Source: JBARDN01 sp963755705
GTDB lineage: Bacteria; Desulfobacterota; Binatia; Binatales; Binataceae
Assembly: GCA_963755705.1 (NCBI GenBank)
Contig: CAVWKW010000003.1
Location: 124,001-188,000, forward strand
Length of the DNA stretch: 64,000 nucleotides
Direction of reading: 5' to 3'
Part shown: positions 50,845 through 59,180 of the stretch, piece by piece
Numbering within the stretch: position 1 is the first letter of the stretch
Layout of the letters: every line of letters starts with the position of its first letter
Notes under the pieces: model-generated
The model's input: the letters and a program-made list of their open reading frames with translations, nothing else
What the model was told of the DNA's origin: nothing
Database searches by the model: none
Made by a program: the position numbers and the translations under genes

Positions 50845-51044
50845 TCGCATTGCACCAGGCAATTGCCTATCAGATTGTGGCAGTAGTATTCGTCGTTCCC
50901 GTTGACGTGGCAGATTTGGTATTGGCGCTCGCAGTCGGTGCGGCATTGGACGAGCGCCTTTCCGCATCGATGCGCTGCGCAACAAATCATGCCGGCTGAA
51001 AAGACCAGTATAAGTGCCGCTCGCAGGAGAGTCCGGGAGATCAC
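50820..51044 (-). CDS. Small exported Cys-rich protein (10 Cys in 74 residues)
   Basis: A 74-residue protein with a GTG start, a basic N-terminus and a hydrophobic signal (LLRAALILVFSAGM). The rest holds ten Cys: two adjacent (ICCA), then HRC, QCR, DCE, ICH, YYC, GNC, QCD and a terminal SCS. The spacing suggests disulfide pairs in the envelope or a metal site. I recognise no family. It ends the minus-strand unit (9 bases past the hotdog gene) and overlaps the end of the convergent glycosyltransferase gene by 25 bases. Real-gene evidence: signal, position and Cys spacing; no obvious Shine-Dalgarno. Confidence 0.62.
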   Translation of the reverse strand: MISRTLLRAALILVFSAGMICCAAHRCGKALVQCRTDCERQYQICHVNGNDEYYCHNLIGNCLVQCDYTRASCS

Positions 51045-51053
51045 ACCGAGGCG

Positions 51054-51938
51054 TCAGAGCTCGAGCGCGCTGGCGGAGCCCACTATCGTCTTGGTGCCGT
51101 CGGACTTGTCGCACCATACTTCGACTTCGGCGCGGGTGCGCTTGCCCTCAGGCGTCCGCCCGACGATCCGTCCGCGCGGCGCGGTCGTGTCGTTGCCCCA
51201 CACCACGTTGACCAGCCGCACATCGAGCTTCCCTCCGTAGAGGAAGCCGAGGCCAAACCGTTTCGTCATCAGTTCCGCGACCAGGCACACCGAGAGCATC
51301 CCCTGCACGACGATTTCCGGGAAGCCGAGGTCGAGAGCCTTCTGCCGATCGTTGTGATAGTTGCGTTCCGGGCCGGAGAAGGCGAGACACATATCGTCGG
51401 TGATCGTGCGCATCGGACCTTCGAGCAGTTCGCCGGCACTCTCGCCGATATGGAAAGAGCGTTTTGAATCCTTCTCGCGCGACTTATCGACCACGAAAGC
51501 TTCTTTGCTGGTCTGTTCGGGGAGCAGGAAGCTTTGATGCGTTCGGCTGCGCGAGACAATTTGTCCTGCGGCGTTGCTGACGAGTACTTCGTTGACCAGA
51601 TACTCGCGATCGCGCTTGGTATAGCGTCCTACTATCAGCGAACGAGTAGTCAGTCGTTCGCCGACCTTCACCGGCGCGAAGATTTCCCATTCCTGCCGAG
51701 CATGCAGATTTCCGTAGATATTTGGCAAGTACCATTTAACGGTCTTGTACACCGCCGCGTAGAGAATCAGCGCGGGCGCGAGTGGTCCGCCGAGCGGCGA
51801 GCGATCGCGATACCATAGATTGTCGTCGCCGGTTCCCGCGATATAGGTCGCGATAGTTTCCGGCGTGAGATCGTAGGTTACGCCGCCGTAGTCGCGGCCG
51901 ACATAGATTTCGTCGGAAGAGAAAACCGTTTCGCTCAT
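51054..51938 (-). CDS. MaoC-like double-hotdog dehydratase
   Basis: A 294-residue protein with two hotdog halves. The first (about 10-140) begins FSSDEIYVGRDYGGVTYDLT and includes GDDNLWYRDRSPLGGPLAPA; the second (about 160-290) has SGPERNYHNDRQKALDLGFP, VVQGMLSVCLVAELMTKRFG and a closing VWGNDTTAPRG. Such proteins hydrate or dehydrate enoyl/hydroxyacyl-CoA, or act as partner subunits. The canonical MaoC Asp-x4-His is not clear, so activity is uncertain. GAGGA lies 6 bases before the ATG at 51938. It starts 14 bases past the end of the thioesterase gene and may be coupled. Confidence 0.8.
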   Translation of the reverse strand: MSETVFSSDEIYVGRDYGGVTYDLTPETIATYIAGTGDDNLWYRDRSPLGGPLAPALILYAAVYKTVKWYLPNIYGNLHARQEWEIFAPVKVGERLTTRSLIVGRYTKRDREYLVNEVLVSNAAGQIVSRSRTHQSFLLPEQTSKEAFVVDKSREKDSKRSFHIGESAGELLEGPMRTITDDMCLAFSGPERNYHNDRQKALDLGFPEIVVQGMLSVCLVAELMTKRFGLGFLYGGKLDVRLVNVVWGNDTTAPRGRIVGRTPEGKRTRAEVEVWCDKSDGTKTIVGSASALEL

Positions 51939-51952
51939 CGGATTCCTCGCAG

Positions 51953-52348
51953 TCACGATTTTTGCTTCTGTTTGAGCCGTTCGCTGAATTTCGCCGCGTC
52001 TATAGCGGCGCGGCGATGCGTCCCCGAGCCGATTTGCTCAGTCTCGTCGAAGGCGAGCACGTTGAATTCGAGCCGGCGTCCTTCGCACTTCACGACCTCG
52101 GCCTCGGCGCGGACGCGATGCCCCGGCGGGGTTGCCGCCAAATGCTGCACGTCGATGGACATTCCGACCGAGCTTTCGCCCGGCTCGAGATAGCCACTCA
52201 TGGCATTCATCGCGGCCATCTCCATCATCGAGACCATCGTGGGCGTCGAAAGGACCGGCGCCAGTGACAATTCGATCCGGCTCGCGAGATGCTCTGGCGC
52301 AACGATTTGAGTGAACGTTCCGATAGTTCCGACTGGTATGGGTTTCAT
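51953..52348 (-). CDS. Hotdog-fold thioesterase, FlK-like
   Basis: A 131-residue single hotdog domain. VGTIGTFTQIVAPEHLASRI, STPTMVSMMEMAAMNAMSGY, SSVGMSIDVQHLAATPPGHR and VLAFDETEQIGSGTHRRAAI are in the pattern of fluoroacetyl-CoA thioesterase-like proteins, where a Glu in the central helix and a His near VQHLA act in catalysis. Members hydrolyse various short acyl-CoA thioesters. It sits 4 bases past the DsbA-family gene and just ahead of the MaoC-like gene. Confidence 0.88.
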   Translation of the reverse strand: MKPIPVGTIGTFTQIVAPEHLASRIELSLAPVLSTPTMVSMMEMAAMNAMSGYLEPGESSVGMSIDVQHLAATPPGHRVRAEAEVVKCEGRRLEFNVLAFDETEQIGSGTHRRAAIDAAKFSERLKQKQKS

Positions 52349-52352
52349 GAGT

Positions 52353-52958
52353 TTAACGCCGCAGGTTCATCGCGTCGAGCTTCTTTGCGATCCATTCGAC
52401 GCGGTCATTGCCCCAAAACGGCTCGCCCGCCGCGATCATCGTGGGGACGCCGAACGCGCCGTCGCGCTCGGCTTCCTCCGCGGCGGCCTGCAGCTCGCGC
52501 GGCCCGTCGCTCAGGACGTATTTCGTGAAGCCCGCGGCGTCGAGACTGACTTCCTCCATCACTTTTGCCAGCGCGGAACCGTCTTCGATATCGAGCTCGC
52601 GCTTGAAGAAGCGCTCGAATACCCGATCGGAGTATGGGCGGAACTTGCCGTGCCGATCGGCCCACATTCCGCTCATCAGCGACAGGCGCGAGTCGAAAAT
52701 CTTTTGCGGGCCGCGGATGACGAGCCCGCGCGCGTTGGCGTAGCGCCGCGCGTCGAGATAGAGGTAGCGCACTTTGCGCCAGTTGCGCTCGTCGCGCTGG
52801 TCGAGGTTGCCGCCGAACGCGCCCTTGACGTTCAACTCCAGCGGAAGGTAGCGCAACTTGATTCGATAAGCCTGCTCGAGGTCGTACATCGGCTGCATCG
52901 CGAGGTACGTGAACGGACTTTTGTAATCGTAGTAGAGCTTGATGGTTTCGTCAGCCAT
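52353..52958 (-). CDS. DsbA-family protein (2-hydroxychromene-2-carboxylate isomerase-like)
   Basis: A 201-residue thioredoxin-fold protein without a CxxC; the start IKLYYDYKSPFTYLAMQPMY holds the Ser used by GSH-dependent HCCA isomerases and kappa GSTs, and GVPTMIAAGEPFWGNDRVEW ends it with the cis-Pro loop and the W-G-N-D-R signature. Such enzymes isomerise intermediates of naphthalene-type degradation or act on xenobiotics. It is the first gene of the minus-strand unit with thioesterase, MaoC-like and Cys-rich genes. A promoter should lie in 52959-53022. Confidence 0.9.
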   Translation of the reverse strand: MADETIKLYYDYKSPFTYLAMQPMYDLEQAYRIKLRYLPLELNVKGAFGGNLDQRDERNWRKVRYLYLDARRYANARGLVIRGPQKIFDSRLSLMSGMWADRHGKFRPYSDRVFERFFKRELDIEDGSALAKVMEEVSLDAAGFTKYVLSDGPRELQAAAEEAERDGAFGVPTMIAAGEPFWGNDRVEWIAKKLDAMNLRR

Positions 52959-53022
52959 GAGGGCACCGTCTCAACCGATAGCCTAAATCGCCGGCACAAA
53001 AAAGCGCCGGGCGCGATGACGA

Positions 53023-53307
53023 TCATTCAGTTCCGGCGTTGCGGGTCAGGTAGTCGAGGATCATCTGGCGTTGTTCGTCGGTGAGTGGCGGTACCCCTGA
53101 CTGGCGCATCTTGAGCTGCATCGCGTCAACCTGGATCGCCCACATTGCTGAGGTCATCGTGCGCGGATTGTACGGTGCATGGCACTGGCCGCATCGCTGC
53201 TGATAAACGGTGGCCGCGGGCGATCCGCTGTCGGGCAGAGCCTCGCGACGAGCGCATCCCGCAAGCACCAGCATCGCGAGCACAATCGCGACGGTGCCGG
53301 CGCGCAT
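53023..53307 (-). CDS. Small lipoprotein c-type cytochrome
   Basis: A 94-residue protein. A hydrophobic signal ends LVLAGC (lipidated Cys about 18), and QQRCGQCHAPYNP carries the single CxxCH heme site. A later Met (AMQLKMRQSG) could be the sixth ligand. PPLTDEQRQMILDYLTRNAG closes the fold. It would be an electron-transfer or sensing cytochrome tethered to the membrane. It follows the HIT gene by 13 bases. ATG at 53307 matches the signal start; longer in-frame starts are possible. Confidence 0.88.
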   Translation of the reverse strand: MRAGTVAIVLAMLVLAGCARREALPDSGSPAATVYQQRCGQCHAPYNPRTMTSAMWAIQVDAMQLKMRQSGVPPLTDEQRQMILDYLTRNAGTE

Positions 53308-53320
53308 CGACGATGCAGGG

Positions 53321-53791
53321 TTAGTTCGCCGCGATGCGCGCATCAGGGAATCTGGCGACAATCGCTTCACGAAGCGCGGTGATTAGCGCGATCCGATCGT
53401 CCTTCGGCAGCGCGACTTTGCGCTCGGCTTCAGGCCGGAGCCATATTGGCCCCCGGCGCAGCTCATCGCTTTCGTAGCGGGGAAAAATATGCCAATGCAC
53501 ATGCGGCTCGGCGTTGCCGAGGCATTCGTAATTGAGCTTCCATGGCCTGGTGACGGAGGCGATCGCTTCGGCGACGAGCCGCAACTCCTCGAAGAGGCGG
53601 TGTGCCTCGGCAGGAGGCATCAGGAAGATCTCCGTCGCGTGAGTTTTGGCGAGCATCACGCAGTAGCCGCGATAGAACTGCGCGTCGCCGAGAATCACAT
53701 AGCAGTCCGCCAGCTCAGCGACGAAGTCCTCGAAGCTGTTGGTCCGGATACGCTCGATAAGCGCACAGATACCGCAGCGCCCGGCGCTCAC
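53321..53791 (-). CDS. HIT family protein
   Basis: A 156-residue HIT-domain protein starting at GTG inside the dCMP deaminase stop (GTGA overlap). CGICALIERIRTN at the start resembles the zinc-binding pair of many HIT proteins, DCYVILGDAQFYRGYCVMLA is the nucleotide-binding strand, and PHVHWHIFPRYESD holds the HxHxH catalytic triad. Family members hydrolyse or transfer nucleoside phosphoramidates or dinucleoside polyphosphates. A longer in-frame frame upstream is an artefact over the deaminase gene. Confidence 0.9.
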   Translation of the reverse strand: MSAGRCGICALIERIRTNSFEDFVAELADCYVILGDAQFYRGYCVMLAKTHATEIFLMPPAEAHRLFEELRLVAEAIASVTRPWKLNYECLGNAEPHVHWHIFPRYESDELRRGPIWLRPEAERKVALPKDDRIALITALREAIVARFPDARIAAN

Positions 53792-54267
53792 GCGGACTTC
53801 TCCGGCTCGATCGGCACCAGCTTGATCTTCGCGCCACGCAGGAGTTCGCCCACGGTCTCGAGTTTGTAGGGTTTGCCGTAATAAACCGTACGGACGCCGG
53901 TGTTGATCAGCACCTTCAGGCAGTGGATGCACGGGGTGTGGGTCACGTAGATGTCGGCGTCCTGGATCGCGGCACCGTTGCGCGCGGCCTGGGTGATCGC
54001 GTTGATCTCGGCGTGGATCGTGCGAAAGCAGTTCTGCTCGACTTCGCCGTCGGGATTGCGCGACTCGTAGATCAGGCATCCGACCTCGGTGCAATGCGGC
54101 AAGCCCGCAGGCGAGCCGTTGTAGCCGGTCGCGAGGATACTGCGGTTGCGCACGATTACCGCGCCGACTTTCGCGCGAAGGCAGGTCGAGCGTTCCGCTA
54201 CTTCGCGCGTGATCGTCATGAAGTACTGGTCCCAACTGGGACGTGATTTTTCGCTATGTTCCGGCAA
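53788..54267 (-). CDS. dCMP/deoxycytidylate deaminase (ComEB-like)
   Basis: A 159-residue zinc deaminase converting dCMP to dUMP for thymidylate synthesis. SWDQYFMTITREVAERSTCL starts it; RTIHAEINAI supplies the His zinc ligand and the catalytic Glu; THTPCIHCLKVLI supplies the Cys pair. GYNGSPAGLPHCTEVGCLI is characteristic of ComEB/dCMP deaminases. It starts 12 bases past the M50 protease gene and overlaps the HIT start. Confidence 0.93.
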   Translation of the reverse strand: MPEHSEKSRPSWDQYFMTITREVAERSTCLRAKVGAVIVRNRSILATGYNGSPAGLPHCTEVGCLIYESRNPDGEVEQNCFRTIHAEINAITQAARNGAAIQDADIYVTHTPCIHCLKVLINTGVRTVYYGKPYKLETVGELLRGAKIKLVPIEPEKSA

Positions 54268-54279
54268 GCTCTCTCGCTC

Positions 54280-55407
54280 CTAGATTCGGGTCGTTATCGC
54301 GCGATGAATCGCAGAACCGGGCGCATGATGCATCACGCTGTAGGTCTGCGACTGCTCCGGCTGCGGCGGGGCGTCTGCGGGTGCGCTAATAGAAATCGGA
54401 TTCGGCATAAAGGTAAGAATGAACAACGCGACCGTCAACCATGCAGCGACGGTGCGGCCGGAGCCGAGCGGAGCGTCGCGATCGACGGTCGAAGGATGCC
54501 CTAGCCCGAGTCCAACCGCGATCACCGCCCATAAGAGCCATCCGGGCCAGTAAGCTCGCCCTAGCGCCAACGGAACGACAAACATCAACACGCATCCAAA
54601 GACAAAGATCGTCGAGATCTTGCGATGATGCCGCGGCGTGAGCGCGTAGAGGACGTGGCCGCCGTCGAATTGGCCGCTCGGCAGGAGATTCAGCATCGTG
54701 ACCAGGAACCCGAGCCATCCCGCGAACGCGATCGGACTCAGATTGACGTTGACCAGATTCGGGTCAACGCCGAGCATCCAGCGCGACAGACCATAGAAGA
54801 GCAGCGAGTTGCCGAGCTCGAGACCGCCCGCGCCCTGCGTCAGCGGCTGGATTTCAGAAAGATGGAGTCCGATCATCACGCACGGCAGCGCGATCATCAT
54901 GCCGGCCCACGGACCGGCGGCACCGATATCAAACATCACGCGGCGGGTTGGCGGCATCTGGCGCAAGCGGATGAATGCGCCGAAGGTTCCGATGAAGAAC
55001 ACCGAAGGAAGCGGCGCCGGAATGAAATAGGGCAGACTGGTGTTGACGCCGTTGCGCCGCGCGGTCAAGTAATGGCCCATCTCGTGCGCAAGAAGAATCG
55101 CCATCAGCGGTAGCGAGAACGACAGACCCATCGCGAGACCAGTGATGAACGCAATTGGGTGGCGCAGCGAAAGATCGGCGCCGGCCACGTACGCGCCGGC
55201 CATTGTGGTCGTGAGCAGAGTGATCGCGAACAGCGCCAGGTTGAGCCGCGGAATTCCCTCGGGCAGCATCGCGCACAGCCCGCGCGGCTTAGGGCCGAGC
55301 GACGGCGGAGTCTCCGCGGCGTAGCGCGGAATCTCCGTCAGGACGTTTGGCGCGTCCTTGTAAGCAGGGTGTACAGCAGCGTCATCCATATTCTGCGTAG
55401 GTCTCAC
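54280..55407 (-). CDS. Site-2 protease-like M50 membrane metallopeptidase
   Basis: A 375-residue membrane protein with an N-terminal proline-rich cytoplasmic segment and about seven to eight helices. The zinc motif HEMGHYLTARRNGV with HExxH and the later NLLPSGQFDGGHVL with the Asp ligand are the S2P signature; RRVMFDIGAAGPWAGM is the usual following motif. Such proteases cut within membranes, often releasing transcription factors; this is the non-PDZ type. The ATG at 55407 is chosen because it overlaps the preceding stop (ATGA). Confidence 0.92.
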   Translation of the reverse strand: MRPTQNMDDAAVHPAYKDAPNVLTEIPRYAAETPPSLGPKPRGLCAMLPEGIPRLNLALFAITLLTTTMAGAYVAGADLSLRHPIAFITGLAMGLSFSLPLMAILLAHEMGHYLTARRNGVNTSLPYFIPAPLPSVFFIGTFGAFIRLRQMPPTRRVMFDIGAAGPWAGMMIALPCVMIGLHLSEIQPLTQGAGGLELGNSLLFYGLSRWMLGVDPNLVNVNLSPIAFAGWLGFLVTMLNLLPSGQFDGGHVLYALTPRHHRKISTIFVFGCVLMFVVPLALGRAYWPGWLLWAVIAVGLGLGHPSTVDRDAPLGSGRTVAAWLTVALFILTFMPNPISISAPADAPPQPEQSQTYSVMHHAPGSAIHRAITTRI

Positions 55408-56228
55408 GCGCGGCCGACGGCCACGATTACGCCCGTGCCGGCTCGGGCACGACAGTGCAGGGCAGCATCGCCGTCTCGGATCGCAATTTCAAGGAGGTTA
55501 AAGCTGCCGACGGTGGCCAGAAGGCCTCCTGCCGGAGCGTCTCCGTAGGCGCGATAAATTTTAATCGCCGCGCTGCCATTGATCCTAACCGAAAGCGGTT
55601 TTGTACGAAAGGAATCCGCGAGCCGCGCGAGGATCGTGGCGCTGATATTGGTAATCAGGTTGCCGAAACCATCCACGTAGATCACCTCGCCGCGAATCTG
55701 CCGCGCTCTGAGCGAAGGCATGGGAAGCGCGAGCGACGTGAGTTTATCGACCCCCGGACCGAGCGCTCGAATCGAGGCACCGCGGGCAAGCCACGCAGCG
55801 GCAGGAGCGAAAATATCGCGGCCGTGGAAGGTCGAGCTGGTATCGCGCAGCCGAAAGCGCGGAGACTTGAGTTCCACGATTCGGCGCACGCCGGCGTCCG
55901 CGGCGGCGAGCGATAGCAGCCCGTTGTCCGGGCCGACGAAGCGCGCGCCGGCGCGGGTCTCGATTGCGACTGGAAGCCGCCCAGTTCCGACTCCGGGATC
56001 GACGATCGCGAGGAAGATCGTCCGGGCGGGGAAGTACCGCCAGCTCTGCGCGAGCGCGAGCGCGCCGGCCGCGATCGCTTGCGGCGGGATTCCGTGAGTT
56101 AGGTCGATGATATGCGCTCGGGGCGCGATCCGCGCGATCACGCCTTTCATCACGCCGGCGTAATGATCGCGATATCCGAAGTCGCTCAGGATTGCGATTA
56201 CGGGCGCAGCGCGAGTCGTTGGCGGCAT
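55404..56228 (-). CDS. SAM hydroxide adenosyltransferase (DUF62 family)
   Basis: A 274-residue enzyme. VIAILSDFGYRDHYAGVMKG with the Asp, DLTHGIPPQ, IFLAIVDPGVGTGRLPVA, FVGPDNGLLS and the later STFHGRDIFAPAAAWLARG supply the Asp/Arg/His site of DUF62 enzymes, which hydrolyse S-adenosyl-L-methionine to adenosine and methionine. The relative that uses chloride or fluoride differs in a short loop I cannot place here. It begins the minus-strand unit that continues through M50, dCMP deaminase, HIT and cytochrome genes. Confidence 0.92.
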   Translation of the reverse strand: MPPTTRAAPVIAILSDFGYRDHYAGVMKGVIARIAPRAHIIDLTHGIPPQAIAAGALALAQSWRYFPARTIFLAIVDPGVGTGRLPVAIETRAGARFVGPDNGLLSLAAADAGVRRIVELKSPRFRLRDTSSTFHGRDIFAPAAAWLARGASIRALGPGVDKLTSLALPMPSLRARQIRGEVIYVDGFGNLITNISATILARLADSFRTKPLSVRINGSAAIKIYRAYGDAPAGGLLATVGSFNLLEIAIRDGDAALHCRARAGTGVIVAVGRA

Positions 56229-56321
56229 CGATCAGATGCGTGCGGCAGATTGCGTTGACGATTCGGCGCGAGGCATCAGCAGCGAGCCTAGCGCAGGGGG
56301 GATTGGCGCGCCAAGCGCGCG

Positions 56322-56361
56322 AAAAACCAGAAGGGCCGTCCGCTCATCGCGGACGGCCCTT
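56322..56361 (-). terminator. Rho-independent terminator of the DUF992 gene
   Basis: A perfect 13-bp stem (AAGGGCCGTCCGC with its complement, arms 56331-56343 and 56349-56361) with a 5-base loop; read on the minus strand it is followed by CTGG and five T (56326-56322). It lies 28 bases past the DUF992 stop. Confidence 0.85.
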
Positions 56362-56389
56362 GGGCTAAATTCCGATTCAGGTTCCGGAG

Positions 56390-56935
56390 TTAGTCAGACT
56401 TGGCCTTTTTGGCCCGGTCGAACTTCAGGGTCAACTCGGCCACTCCGGCGGCAACGTTGAGCCCGTTCTGTCCTTCGACCGAGACGGGCTGAAGCGCGAT
56501 CGAGTTCTTGAATCCTCCGACCAGCACATTAGCTCCCGCGCCGACTCCGAGCGCCAGGCTGGCAGTTGCTCCGGCGTAATGCCCCGCGAGCGCCCCCTGG
56601 CCCAGGTTATTGGTCGGGGCGGCCACGGACCACAGAAGTACGGCTGACTGCAGATAGCCGATATCCGCGCCGAACTTCGAGATCGATCCGGTGTAGTACT
56701 CGGTGTATCCGGGCTGCAGCGCATACGCGCACTTGATGTCGCGCGACGACCCGAAGATAAAGCCCCATCCCGCCGCCACGTGGCAGGTCAGATATCCAGT
56801 CCGGACGGTCATAGTCTTCGAATTGGATGTCGTAGTCGTGCTGCTCGCGTTTTCCGCAAACGCCGACGCTCCGAAGGAAGCGACCACCAGCATCGTCGCG
56901 GCGAGCAGAGTTATAGTTTTAGTCATACCCTTCAT
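56390..56935 (-). CDS. Exported DUF992 protein
   Basis: A 181-residue secreted protein. The signal peptide (LLAATMLVVASFGASAFA) is followed by a Ser/Thr-rich stretch, then the DUF992 domain: GYLTCHVAAGWGFIFGSSRD, EYYTGSISKFGADIGYL, GALAGHYAGATASLALGVGA and ALQPVSVEGQNGLNVAAGVA. Two Cys (LTCHV; IKCAY) may form a disulfide. The domain is common in alphaproteobacteria and relatives; its function is unknown. AGGAGG lies 11 bases before the ATG and a strong terminator follows, so it is a monocistronic gene. Confidence 0.88.
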   Translation of the reverse strand: MKGMTKTITLLAATMLVVASFGASAFAENASSTTTTSNSKTMTVRTGYLTCHVAAGWGFIFGSSRDIKCAYALQPGYTEYYTGSISKFGADIGYLQSAVLLWSVAAPTNNLGQGALAGHYAGATASLALGVGAGANVLVGGFKNSIALQPVSVEGQNGLNVAAGVAELTLKFDRAKKAKSD

Positions 56936-57162
56936 CGTTCTCGTTTCCTCCTGTGACTGACGTAAAAGTTCGCCGTTACCCCTCTAGCAGGAGCAGGGTA
57001 GCGGGAGACGCGGTGAGTAGCAAAGGGGGTACGACCGTAATTTAGAGCCCACGGCCCTCCGGCCAGCATGACTCGCCTTGTGCAGTTGATGGAAAAATGC
57101 TGCGGATCGTGGAACGATTCGGATCGAGCGCGGATATCGCGCGCGAATCCAGCGGGTGGGAA

Positions 57163-58335
57163 ATGGCCAAAACTCTGCCACTGCAACGGTTTAAGGTGAT
57201 CGATCTGACTCGCGTCCGCTCCGGTCCGACTTGCGTTCGCCAACTCGCCGACTGGGGCGCTCAGGTGATCAAAGTCGAAATGCCTGAGTCGGACGCCTTC
57301 GGATGGGCGCGGCACAGCTCGGACTTTCAGAATCTCCATCGCAACAAACGAAGTTTGACCGTCAATCTTAAATCCGAAGCGGGCAAGGCAATCCTGTTCA
57401 AGCTGGTCGCGACGGCCGACGTCGTGGTCGAGAACTTCCGTCCCGACGTCAAGCATCGCCTGGGCATTGATTACGAGGCCCTGAGCAAGATCAGTCCGCG
57501 GCTGGTATATGGCAGCATTTCGGGGTTCGGCCAGGATGGCCCCTACGCGTCGCGGCCGGGAGTGGATCAGATTGCGCAAGGGATGGGCGGGCTGATGTCA
57601 TTGACCGGGCTTCCGGGGCAGGGACCCGTGCGCGCGGGAATTGCGGTTGCGGACACGACTGCGGGACTCTACTGCGCGATGGGGATTCTCGTCGCACTAC
57701 TCGAGCGCGAGGTTTCGGGCGAGGGGCAATGGGTGCAGACCTCACTCCTGCAAGCGCAAATCGCGATTCTGGATTTCCAGGCGACGCGCTGGCTGATGGA
57801 CGGGCGCGTGCCGCAGCAAGCCGGCAATGATCATCCCACGGCGATTCCGACCGGAGTGTTCGCGACCAGCGACGGACTCATCAATATCGCCGCGGTCGGG
57901 CAGGAGATGTTCGCGAGCCTGGCGCGGATCATGCGCTCCGCTCGATGGGTCGATGATCCGCGTTTTGCCGATCCGGCCAGCCGCTCGAGAAATCGCGCGC
58001 AACTGAACGCCGAGATCGCGGCTGTCGCCAAAACCAAACCATCGGAATTCTGGATCAAAGTATTGAACGACGCCGGCGTCCCGTGCGGACCGATAAACAC
58101 CGTCGATCAGGTGTTCGCCGATCCCCAGGTGCAGCACCTGGGAATCGCGCAGAGCGTCGAGCATCCGAAACTCGGCAGCATCAAGCTGGTCGGGCAGCCG
58201 TTCACGCTCTCGCGCACCGATAGTGCGCTTACGACGGCGACTCCCGAGGCCGGGGAGCATACCGACGAGATTCTTCACGAGCTTGGCTACGACGACGCGG
58301 CGATCGCCGAGCTTCGCAACCAGCATGCGATTTGA
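57163..58335 (+). CDS. Family III CoA-transferase (CaiB/BaiF)
   Basis: A 390-residue enzyme. LQRFKVIDLTRVRSGPTCVR, QVIKVEMPESDAFGWARHSS and LTVNLKSEAG start it; the predicted catalytic Asp164 lies in IAVADTTAGLYCAMG; GEGQWVQTSLLQAQI follows. The N-terminal start used here matches the family; an ATG at 57097 would add 22 residues. It is directly followed by an enoyl-CoA hydratase gene (3 bases), a pairing seen in acyl-CoA catabolism: the transferase activates an acid and the hydratase acts on the resulting enoyl-CoA. Confidence 0.92.
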   Translation: MAKTLPLQRFKVIDLTRVRSGPTCVRQLADWGAQVIKVEMPESDAFGWARHSSDFQNLHRNKRSLTVNLKSEAGKAILFKLVATADVVVENFRPDVKHRLGIDYEALSKISPRLVYGSISGFGQDGPYASRPGVDQIAQGMGGLMSLTGLPGQGPVRAGIAVADTTAGLYCAMGILVALLEREVSGEGQWVQTSLLQAQIAILDFQATRWLMDGRVPQQAGNDHPTAIPTGVFATSDGLINIAAVGQEMFASLARIMRSARWVDDPRFADPASRSRNRAQLNAEIAAVAKTKPSEFWIKVLNDAGVPCGPINTVDQVFADPQVQHLGIAQSVEHPKLGSIKLVGQPFTLSRTDSALTTATPEAGEHTDEILHELGYDDAAIAELRNQHAI

Positions 58336-58338
58336 CGG

Positions 58339-59142
58339 ATGGAAACGATGAACGCGGAAACGCAAAAGCTGATCGGAAAAAAGGACGCGCCAATCGGATG
58401 GATGATCTTCAACAATCCCGAGCGGCGCAACGCGGTTTCGAGCGAGATGTGGGAGGCGATTCCGAATGTCCTCAGCGCCTTCGATGCTGACCCGGAGATT
58501 CGCGTGGTCGTGATGACCGGCGCAGGCGATAAGGCGTTCGTCTCGGGCGCGGATATTTCGCAGTTCGAGGATCAGCGCGCCAACCGCGAGGCAAACGAGC
58601 GCTACAGCGCGCGCAGCGGAGCGGGAGCGGCGGCGCTCGCGAATCTGAAGAAACCGTCAATCGCGATGATTCGCGGATTTTGCCTCGGCGGTGGCTTGGC
58701 GGTTGCGCTGTCGTGCGATCTGCGGATTTGTGCCGAAGACGCGCGCTTTGGAATCCCGGCGGCGCGACTGGGCCTCGGCTATGGATTCGACGGGGTGCGC
58801 CGCCTGGTCGATATCGTCGGTCCCGCCTGCACCAACGAGATCCTGTTCACCGCGCGGCAGTTCGATGCGCAGGAGGCGCTCATGATGGGACTGGTCAATC
58901 GCGTCGTTGGCGTGGCTGAGCTCGAAGATACCGCGCGCAACTATGCGCGGATGATCGGCGAGAATGCGCCGCTGACCGTGCGCGCGAGCAAGATGGCCGT
59001 GCGCGAGGCGCTTAAGGATCCAGCGCGGCGCAAGCTCGAAGAGCTCGAAGCCGCGGTGGCGGCATGCTTCGAGAGCGCGGACTACGCAGAGGGCCGCCGC
59101 GCGTTCATGGAAAAACGCAAACCGAATTTCAGGGGCCGGTAG
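58339..59142 (+). CDS. Enoyl-CoA hydratase/isomerase
   Basis: A 267-residue crotonase-fold enzyme. NNPERRNAVSSEMWEAIPNV, GAGDKAFVSGADISQFEDQR (oxyanion hole at the SGADI strand) and SIAMIRGFCLGGGLAVALSC with a second oxyanion-hole Gly are present. In the usual hydratase the two Glu are in the helix after FGIPAARLGLGYG; here one such site reads AARLGL, so the Glu set may be incomplete and an isomerase role is possible. The ATG at 58348 is an alternative start. Convergent with the LuxR gene. Confidence 0.92.
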   Translation: METMNAETQKLIGKKDAPIGWMIFNNPERRNAVSSEMWEAIPNVLSAFDADPEIRVVVMTGAGDKAFVSGADISQFEDQRANREANERYSARSGAGAAALANLKKPSIAMIRGFCLGGGLAVALSCDLRICAEDARFGIPAARLGLGYGFDGVRRLVDIVGPACTNEILFTARQFDAQEALMMGLVNRVVGVAELEDTARNYARMIGENAPLTVRASKMAVREALKDPARRKLEELEAAVAACFESADYAEGRRAFMEKRKPNFRGR

Positions 59143-59180
59143 AGAATCCTGATCTATCGCCGGGGCGTAACACCTCGCGG

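Noticed and set aside
53792..54235. N-terminal extension of the HIT gene giving a 304-residue protein
   Set aside because: The extra part is a shadow of the dCMP deaminase gene; a GTG overlapping the deaminase stop is a natural start.
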